Shown here in pieces: positions 32,043 through 39,742 of a DNA stretch of 39,742 nucleotides (its first letter is position 1; each line of letters starts with the position of its first letter). A program made the position numbers and the translations under genes. This DNA is from Haplosporangium gracile (lineage: Eukaryota > Mortierellomycota > Mortierellomycetes > Mortierellales > Mortierellaceae): positions 1 to 39,742 of the forward strand of contig JAAAUF010000322.1 in assembly GCA_015499985.1 (NCBI GenBank), given 5' to 3'. Under the pieces are notes generated by a model. It worked only from the letters and a program-made list of their open reading frames with translations. It was not told the DNA's origin and did no database searches.

Positions 32043-33763
32043 CGTTGTAAGTGTGAAAGATGGTTGGCTGTTGTTAGTCTATATGTGCGGATGTGTGTGT
32101 GCGTGGTGATAGAAGGTAAAGAACTAGTGCGGAGGTGAGAAGGAGAAGGGGGGAGGGTTAAGAAAAGTCCAGGTTGTAGTTGTAGTTGTAGGGGTTGTAG
32201 TTGGGGTTGTGGCGGGTTATGGGTGCTGCTCGAGAGAATAAGGAGGGAAGGGGAAGAGAGTGGATGAAATAAAAGAAAGGAAGGGGGTCGGTATGAATGT
32301 AATACAAGGTAAATAATAATAAAGGGAGGTGGGAGGATGATGAAGAGGAAAGGAAGGAAGGGAGGGAGTGAGGAGAGATGTAGGATGACAATGGGAAGAG
32401 AAGAAAAAGGAAAAAGAAAAAGAGGAAGGGATGGGTTGATGACAAGAGACAATAAAAAAAGGAAAAGAAAGAAAAAGTCCTCCTTATAAGCTCTTCCTGC
32501 CATCGCCCCTCTTGACTCTCGTTCAGTCAACAACAGCGAGAAAATTAAAAGACATGAGCCAAAAAGCCATTTAGAAACAAGACATCCTTCTCAACTACAT
32601 CGTTATCCTATCGTCCAAGCATTCATATCTGGGGTCACTTCATAACCCATCTCCCACCTCTTTCTTCCTTGCCACCTAAACTAGCCCAACCCCTTCAGTC
32701 GAACATCCTCCTTCTCTTCACACCATATTTACATTATTCATCACATCATGTCTCAACCATTCTCACTTCCCCCTTCCCCTTTTACTCCCCTTCCTCACTT
32801 CCACACCATCCAAAACCTTCAACCCATCCCACTCATCTCGCACACCCTTTTCTAAAACGAAAATAAAAAAAACAAGAAAAAAAACACCGAGAGCACTCCA
32901 ACGCAACATACTCACAACTCATAACTCAAAGAGCACTTTTATTCAAAAAGACAGAAAGAGCACTTTGTACTTTTAACACGCTGTTCTCCTTTCAAACAAA
33001 CTCCAACCCACGCTCCCAATCATCTAACGCCTGGGCTCTCAATCCCCCCTTCGTTCGTCTCTCTCATTCATTCACTTCTCTACCTATCATAGACACAACC
33101 CCTGCTCTATCCCCTCATATGTCTAAATGTACCTTAATGCCTTTACAAACAGAGGAGCATAAAAAACACACAAGCACAAAAACACCAACATCAATGAATA
33201 AGAAAAATAAAAAAAAAAGAACGGACGCACGGAGACTCGTGTGTCTATGTGACTCCGTGGAATTACTTTCCTCTTCCTCTCTTTCATTCTTTCATCCCAT
33301 CTCCTCCTCGCCCCTCGCCCCTCGCCCCTCACTTTCTTCGCCCACGCCACACAAGGATACTATCAAGGTTGATCATATCAACCATTGCGACACTTAGCAC
33401 CTTTAAAAACGAAACAGCTGCCGCTTCATTTCACAATAATCTAGTGCCTTTGTTTGTCGACATTTTAAAGAAGAATAGAAAGTAAAGGGCTCAGTGTCAT
33501 GGTAGGACAAAACGTATTTGCGTCCAAAATGAATATTTCCCTAATGACAAACAACGACAACAACAACAACAAGTAAAACCAGCAGTGCCCAATGATATGA
33601 ACAATCAAAATACAAAAGTGGGAAATCCTCTCCAATGAACAAAAATGTACCAATATATTTTCTTTTCTCCTTGTTACAGAAAACACATGAATACAAATCA
33701 ATGTCAAACAATACCAGAAAAGTACATGTCTAGAAAAAAAAAAAAAATACACCACACGGACCG
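32043..33763. other. Intergenic: leader of the polarity gene and 3' side of the TM9SF gene
   Basis: No gene is recognised. On the minus strand about 32150-32530 is strongly pyrimidine-rich, as expected for the leader of the gene starting at 32042, with a TTATAA at about 32484-32489 as a weak TATA candidate. The plus strand is C-rich around 32640-33110. A (CCCCTCG)n-like run lies near 33310-33330. Confidence 0.45.
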
Positions 33764-33769
33764 TTTATT
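33764..33769 (-). terminator. Polyadenylation signal AATAAA of the TM9SF gene
   Basis: TTTATT on the plus strand is AATAAA on the minus strand, about 105 bases after the stop codon of the TM9SF gene at 33875-33877. Confidence 0.4.
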
Positions 33770-33874
33770 TGACGAAAAATTAATAATTTGCTCCGCATGC
33801 ATACTTCCACACAGAACCACAGAAGACTGAAAGAAGAGGAGGGGGGGGAGGGGGAGATAGAACGAAAAGAAAAC

Positions 33875-36814
33875 TTAATCAATCTTGATGCTGCCATAAA
33901 TCTTCCTGACAAACGCCATGGTCGAAAAGAATCCAATAGCACCCGAAAGAACAAAGAACATCAGGCTCATGATCGCAGTCCATCCAAAGTACAGCACCAT
34001 CGACGTAAAGCTCTTGATCTGCAACGTCGAGAAGTAGTACAGGATCGAGTACAAGAAAATATAGACCGCTGACGCGCCCGAAGTCAAGAACGCTCTCCAC
34101 CACCAATGGTAATCCTCAGCGCACAGGTGGAAGTAGCACATCAGGATCGTCACCTCGGCACAAGTTACGATCAGAATCCCAAAGACCAGGAATAGGAACC
34201 CAAAGACATAGTAGATCTTGTGGAACCAAATCGAGTTCAGGATGAAATAGAGCTCGATAAAGATTGCGCCAAAGGGCAAGATACCGCCAATCATCATCGA
34301 CGGGATCGTGCGGAGGTAGAAGACTTGGTCAGGGATCTGGCGAGGGATCTGGTTGGCTCGGACTGGATGCTCAACCTTGGGACGCTGGAATCCGAGGTAC
34401 GATCCGATCACGGACAGAGGTGTCGAGACAAGGAACCAAAGTGCAACAACGCCCAACATTGTCCCGAATGGCACTGCTCCCGAAGAGCTGGCATTAATCA
34501 AGAAAAAGTTCAACGCCAAAAACGCCCCAAAGATCACCCTATTATGTATCGGTATTTGAAAAAGAAAGTTTCGTCAGCATCATTGCGTGATTTTCTCCTT
34601 GCAACATAGTCCACATACAACTAAGAACCAAAAGAAAAGCTTACGCAGGAAAGAGGAAGGCGGTGCCGAGGACATTGGACTTCCAGGCCTCGCCACCAAA
34701 CATCTTGTACATCCTGGCGGAGACGAATCCAGCGACGATACCAAAGAACATGTAAAACACAATCATAATAGTAGCAAGAGAGCCGCGGTTCGAAGGTGAC
34801 AAGAATCCGAGAGCCGCAAAGATGATCGTTACCGAGGCCATCAAGAACATCTGCGATCCATTACCGACAATGATCGACAACAACATTGGATAGGCAGGGG
34901 TGCGGAAGACATCTCCGTGGACCAACTTCCAGCCGAAATCCTCCTGAATGTCCTCCTGGGCCTCGAGTTGGTTGTAGCGAGAGATGTCTTTGTGTAAGGC
35001 ACGGAGAAGGATCATGGCGACCATGCCAGTCAAGAAGAGAACAATGATAATTGAGTTGACCAAACTGAACCAGTGAATCCTGGGTTCGCCAACCAACAAG
35101 TACTTGTCCCATCTTGTCGCCCACGCCGTCTCCGTTTTCTATTATCGTATGTAATTGCAGGGGTGGATAGCATATTAGCAACTGACCTCATACAACAGAC
35201 ATAACAGACCAGCATAACGTAGTAGCAATACCGACTTACAAGCCAGTGGATGGAGTAGGTGTAAGTGACAGAGTTATCCTTTGTTTCGTCCAGGACCAAT
35301 GCGGGAGTATCCTCGGGCCCCTTGTAACCGCACTCATCCTGACCCAAAGCGGGTGTCGCAATACTACATAGTTGAAAAAAAAGAAGAATGTAGTTAGACG
35401 GCGGATTCATGGCTTTGTCCTTGATTGTCACGATCGTCCTTCGAAGACGCTCATCATTTTTCCAGTGATGAATCTAGACCCTGCATTTATCTATACTTTA
35501 ATTGATGAACCCTTTGTCTTTTTGCCCTTTTGTTCTGCTCCTGTGTGTGTGGTTGGTGGGCTTCCGGCTGTTCCTGATTGATCCTGCGGCCATATCTTTT
35601 TTTTTTGTTTCAATTTCCCAAATCAGCCCTCAAAACCAATCATCTCGTCCTCACCCAATAGCAAACAAAAAGTAAAATTGTGGATAAATGCATGCACACT
35701 ATACACGTAGTGAACGTCCTACACTAACGCAAAACAAAAAACATACCTGACAGGACGAACAACGATTCCAACGACTCGCAAACTGTCTTTGACCTCATTA
35801 TGATGATAATCGATCGAGATCTCATAATGGTTATGCAACTTGGGCGCCCTCCTCGCCTCAACATCACTCCCCAATGGAAACCCAATCGAATAGACCTCGG
35901 TGTTGGCCTCTCTTCCTGCACGGACATGTCCTGCGGGGAGTCCGTCAACTAGCCAGTTAATGTTGTAGTTTTCCCGGATCCTGGCATTGATGAATTTCGC
36001 CTGGTCCTTCGACACTGGTGCCACACACAGCTGCTTACAGCTCACCGCCTCCGTCATCTTGATCTACATCCAGTTGAAGTGAGAATGAATAAAAGTGTAA
36101 GTGTAAGTAAGAAAATGCGAGTGATAGCACGCCTTATCGGTGTAAAGGATATAACTTCACACTGCATCCACCTAATCTCATTTCTGTGTCCTTGTTGTCG
36201 TTCATGGATAAACAAAGTTGACCCAACGTGGTTCCACAGCCCAATTACAGTTGCCTATTTGTCAATGACGAATCCAATGATCCAATTACTCTCTTCCTCA
36301 TTGCCATTCCTCTCCTTGTATCCCACGGCGCGGCGCAGAAGCAAGATAAAAGACAGGCGCAGGACTCCTCTCTTTCCTCAACCTCCGCCCTTGCCCTCAG
36401 CCTGCTTCCAGTCTCTTCCAACTTGCTGCTTTCTGACATCGATCTCGTGTTCTCCTTGGTGTCAACGTCCCTTGTATCAATTGCTTTCTCTTGTTAGTTT
36501 CTCTTTTCTTTTATTCTTACCTCATAAGCAGAACTCCAGATCCGGTCGCCAAACAAGATACTTCCCAAACTCTCTGCCTGACTCTTCAACTCCTGCGGTT
36601 GACAGAACCCGAAATCCTTTTCATAATAATCAAACGGAATCACAGATTTCAATTCCTGAGTATCGGAACCCGGGGTGAGGGCATTGACCATGAGGGGAAC
36701 ATTGTCGCCGGCGTGGTATTCGTGTGGGGCTACTCCCGGGAGGTAGAAGGCTTGGGTTTGCAGGAGGAAGGTTGTACCCAGTAGGAGGGTTATGTTGGTG
36801 ACGAATCGTCGCAT
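33875..36814 (-). CDS. TM9SF (Emp70/nonaspanin) endomembrane protein
   Basis: A 630-aa protein from five exons, high to low: 36814-36521, 36063-35747, 35363-35240, 35138-34645 and 34538-33875, with GT-AG junctions and total divisible by three. A signal peptide (MRRFVTNITLLLGTTFLLQTQA) precedes the family-typical FYLPGVAP. A luminal domain to about residue 265 contains CGFCQP-like DFGFCQP and the paired cysteines of SCKQLC. Nine membrane spans follow, beginning IHWFSLVNSIIIVLFLTGMV, and the protein ends KIYGSIKID, the conserved TM9SF tail with a KxD-type COPI/Golgi retention signal. Length (usually 600-670 aa) and end match the family. By family knowledge it acts in Golgi and endosomal membranes in sorting or assembling membrane proteins with Gly-rich spans, and affects adhesion and metal homeostasis in yeast (Emp70/Tmn). 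The start is chosen because it gives the signal peptide directly before FYLPG. Confidence 0.93.
36064..36520 (-). other. Intron 1 of the TM9SF gene (457 bases)
   Basis: A GTAAGA donor follows SAYE and a GATGTAG acceptor precedes IKMTEAVSCKQLC. It is longer than the other introns of this gene (383, 101 and 106 bases). No second gene or RNA is recognised in it; a plus-strand open frame across it has no motifs. Confidence 0.75.
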
Positions 36815-37525
36815 TTTGTTGCGTTTTCTGGTTCGTGGAGATGAAGGTGAGGAAAGTGGAATCGGATGAGGTTCCTAGTTCCTGAGATCAAGATGAGTGC
36901 TTGGTGAGGAAGAGGAGAGGAATAGGTTGGATCCAGCCGAGATAGAACAGAGAACTGAGGCGTCAAGAGTGACGGGTAAAGATAGGGGAGGGTGGTGAGG
37001 AGGAGGGACGGAGGGAGGGAAAGGTGATGAGGAAAAAGAAAAGGACAAAAAAAGAGAGGATGAGTGTAATCGCAGGGCGGAAGATTACAAAAGAAAACGT
37101 GGGGGGAGGGGGGGGGGAAAGAACAAAGAAACAAAAAAGAAAAGGAGTGAAAACGACAAAGAAGATAAAAAAAAAATCGATAAGGGTGTGGACAGGGTGA
37201 ACAAGAAAGTGGTTCGGCGGCGTACATTCAAATAGATATCTCCAACACAACCGCTGCAGGGCATAGCCAACGAAGAAGAAAAAGGGCGAGACCTTTGCTC
37301 ATCTTTTATCCATGTGCCACCGTTATGATAAAAATAGACACACCCACATCTTGAACGCTTGTTGACACCGGCACCTTCCCTTCACCACATTACTCCGATG
37401 AGGGCATTCATACTCCCACACAGCCGGCGTCATAACAAATGGCCGTATTTTTCAGGTTCATACAACGAGATAATTGTGCCTTCACTCATTTGAAAAAAAA
37501 AATAATAGCGTAAAAGGGCTATCCT
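36815..37525. other. Promoter and leader region of the TM9SF gene
   Basis: The minus strand is pyrimidine-rich (about 36960-37190), as in the leaders of the other genes here. A G-run (about 37100-37118) on the plus strand is part of this. No gene is recognised. Confidence 0.45.
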
Positions 37526-39470
37526 TCAGCCTGTTTCCAGGTGGGATAAATGGAACTGCACTGCTGGTGCAGATACTAAACTACTTAGACTTGCGGAGGG
37601 ATTGCTGGTTGAGAGATGAACAGAATTCTGCCGACAAAGCGGAGCAGGACGGGTAAGACTCCTGATCCATCTCTCTCCAACAATTGCAAGATTGTGGGCG
37701 CCCACAATATCCCTGTGCAACCACCGACCACAAGTCAGACATGCGCATGAGCGCATGGTGGGCTTGGCCAAATGCAAAGAAACACCCAGCTCCACGCATG
37801 TCAGGCACATAGTGGATGTGAGCATCTCGTCCACAAGGACGACAATGTGTCCAGCGGCTGCGGCCTATAGTATCAAGAAATTACCAAATGAGCAAAGTCA
37901 GTACTTGTGTTGAGTTGCAAAAGAGGAAGCTGAAAAAGAACAATGTGAAAGAAAGACTCGCCCTCTGAGCAAACCGCCCTTTGAACGATTTCGTATGCTG
38001 AGCCATGTTAAGACTAGCCCTAAATCGACCGTTTCCATAACAGAATAGGATCTTCCGAGTACAGGAGCGTCGATCGCCCAGTCCATTTCAGCCCGTTTCC
38101 ACTTGGTTAGCTCCAAATCTTTCTTTTTGATCTTGTCGGATGCGTAGAAGTCCTGCAAAACAGGACGAACCAGAAAGACGCGCTGGATAGCCTTTTCGAG
38201 ATCTTCTTGAGTGTTATGCTGGTACTGGAGAAGAGGGTTTTCCACATCTTTGATGGAGGGGACGGAGACGCCGATCTTGTCACGGTCAGAGTTAGCATTG
38301 ACCCACAGATCCGCCGAGACCTCCGGACCTGGAGCAACTACCGGTTGCTGCATCTTGATGTTGCCCGGGTGATGAAGATGAGGTGGCTCGGATCTGGGGA
38401 CTGTTGGCATTCGAAGGCCAACCAAGTATCAGCTTAATAGTGGCAATGATGAAGAGTCCATCCTAGCTTGATCATAACCGGGAAGATTTCGCTATCCATT
38501 ATCGTCCTTGGAGTCGAGTAGGTGTTCCCGCACTTTTTCAGCAGAGATCGAGTAGGCTTCGCTCCAGGCTTGTTGGCCTCTTCCCGCGGCTTTGTAAGAG
38601 ACCATTCCACCACGGTATTTCGTCTCCGATGTTTCTGTCTCTTCTGCTACGAGGGTATCCCGTCGATGTGTATAACGATCTTGAACAAAACCGAGTCTAG
38701 GACGTAGCCTACTGCGTGGTGATCCTATTGCAGTGAAAGTATCAGAAGCTAAATGATAGTAGCTGATATTATGCAATATCTTGTTAATCACTAGCAAAAG
38801 CAAGAAAAAAAAATGCATTACCAATTTCTCCTCGTCTTTCGGGATTGTAAAAAGCCCATTTGGATGTGTGTACAAGTCGTTAGGATCCCAGTTCTTGGAT
38901 AGACTCTTCGATGACCTGATTTAAGGTGCAGGTTGGGTTGTACGGCGGATGTGCGCGGCGATCTGGGACGGTCGTCATAGGCTGCTAGTCGTTAAGAATC
39001 CGCCGTTTCCTTGATCCATCAAAGGTGTAGGTGTCTAGGGGGCTGGTTGGATTCTTGTTTCTCGATTTGAAGGAAGGTGCCGTTCTTAGTACGGGAGTGA
39101 ACGATTTTGAAGACACGCACTTGGACCAATCGAAAGAACCGGGGCATAAAATTGATGTGAGCTTTGACGTCTGGCGTCTTGCATTGAGTCTCGAGCTGTC
39201 CCCCGCCCGCTTTCAGTTCCTTTGGTAAGCTCGCTACACCCATGGCTAAGATTCCATGCATAAAGAGGGGTCATGGCGTTAGCAACTGTCTTTCCTTATT
39301 GGAATGAAGCAAACTTCGGGTATGGCAAGTTTGTTGAATGTACATACTGGTGTAACTGCGGCTTGCTTGTTGATTCGATTTGCTGCTGGTCTTTTCCGAG
39401 GTTGAATCAGAAAGTCTTGAGTCACGGCATATAATGCTGCTGTTTGAAGATTGCTATTGATCGACGGCAA
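37526..39470 (-). pseudogene. Decayed Fanzor/TnpB-like RNA-guided nuclease gene
   Basis: Pieces occur in order on the minus strand. The 5' part (39470-39019) includes VKAHINFMPRFFRLVQVRVF. A middle piece near 38900 includes DLYTHPNGLFTIPKDEEKL. A long open piece (38425 to about 38040) includes DLWVNANSDRDKIGVSVPS, RPVLQDFYASDKIKKK and KRAEMDWAID. A frame-shifted piece (about 38042-37960) reads ILFCYGNGRFRASLNMAQH and SFKGRFAQRA. The end (37834-37660) reads VDEMLTSTMCLTC and CLTCGRWLHRDIVGAHNLA. The last block looks like the C-terminal zinc ribbon (two CxxC pairs) followed by the RuvC-III Asp in HRD, with the DE-x-LTS lead-in typical of TnpB/Fanzor proteins. By family knowledge these are RNA-guided DNA endonucleases carried by transposons. 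Several stops and phase changes, not all explicable by introns, mark it as decayed. Assignment rests on motif recognition; the N-terminal half is uncertain. Confidence 0.55.
37660..37834 (-). other. Zinc-ribbon and RuvC-III-like segment of the nuclease relic
   Basis: Within this frame, Cys pairs CLTC (about 37807-37796) and CLTC (about 37741-37730) are separated by 18 residues, followed by G-R-W-L and HRD with the Asp at 37709-37711, then the Ala/Asn-rich helix GAHNLA. In TnpB-type nucleases the corresponding Asp is catalytic. The spacing between the Cys pairs is within the family range, so this segment is the best preserved part of the gene. Confidence 0.6.
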
Positions 39471-39742
39471 AAACGCAAGAAGGAGAAGGGTCAGGATCCA
39501 TGTCCTTGTTGAATCGACATCCTGAAGTTGACGTTTTTAGTAGCAGCATACCAACGTCTGAGGACAGGTAGGTAACAATAGTCAAAAGTGCGGGTGGTGT
39601 GACAAGACGCGAGAACAACTAAAACGTGGATTTTCTCTAACCATCTCACGGCTTCTAATTCCTGAACTGAGCCTAGAAAAGTGGTTGAATTTTGTTTATC
39701 TTATCTCTCCTGCAGAGACCTGGTCTGATGTGAGATCAGGTC
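39471..39742. other. Window edge upstream of the nuclease relic, with terminal hairpin
   Basis: No gene is recognised, although the 5' end of the relic may lie here. GACCTGGTCT (39717-39726), loop GATGTG, then AGATCAGGTC (39733-39742) forms a 10-bp stem with one G-T pair at the very edge of the window. Confidence 0.4.

Noticed and set aside
31931..32533. 200-codon minus-strand open frame overlapping the start of the polarity gene
   Set aside because: Its composition (Leu/Pro/Ser/Phe/His) reflects the pyrimidine-rich leader, and its 3' part is the polarity exon read in another frame.
36790..37250. Minus-strand open frames rich in Phe, Pro and Leu upstream of the TM9SF gene
   Set aside because: They are translations of the CT-rich leader and overlap the true start codon; no motifs.

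Overview
The window looks like nuclear DNA of a filamentous fungus, most likely an early-diverging mould of the Mortierella group (inference). The clues are many short GT-AG introns of about 80-120 bases with an occasional longer one, pyrimidine-rich leaders just before start codons, A/T-rich intergenic DNA, a Tea1/Kel-type kelch plus coiled-coil polarity protein, a TM9SF (Emp70/nonaspanin) gene, and expanded families of membrane kelch proteins and FAD monooxygenases. There is no sign of operons or bacterial DNA.

Layout. (A) 1-8222, + strand: three tandem relatives of a secreted/type I membrane kelch (galactose-oxidase-like propeller) protein. Copy 1 is cut by the window edge and decayed. Copy 2 is full length but heavily decayed. 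Copy 3 is nearly intact, broken only by a 5-base tandem duplication and possibly shortened by an in-frame TAA. (B) 8223-11621: short tandem repeats and a decayed, unrecognised coding-like stretch. (C) 11622-23815, + strand: a tandem array of class A (UbiH/PHBH-type, FAD_binding_3) flavin monooxygenase genes. Copies 2, 3 and 4 have complete gene models (486, 482 and 480 aa, all splice junctions in frame). Copy 1 has an in-frame amber stop and lacks the last exon. A solitary last exon lies between copies 3 and 4, and a truncated N-terminus follows copy 4. (D) 24942-36814, - strand: two conserved cell-biology genes, a 1755-aa Tea1/Kel-like polarity protein (7 exons) and a 630-aa TM9SF protein (5 exons). 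(E) about 37526-39500, - strand: a decayed gene whose pieces resemble a Fanzor/TnpB-type RNA-guided nuclease.

How they fit together: A-C is a fast-evolving accessory tract, all on one strand, made by tandem duplication, unequal exchange and decay. D is conserved housekeeping sequence on the other strand, and E is a mobile-element relic beside it. The kelch and monooxygenase families are neighbours but show no direct evidence of a shared pathway. The most notable observations are the intron differences among the monooxygenase paralogs (including an 11-base micro-exon inside the FAD-binding GD motif), the stop codon at the same place in two kelch copies, a pair of hairpins with compensatory base changes, and the Fanzor-like relic. 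All family assignments come from motif recognition; no database search was run.
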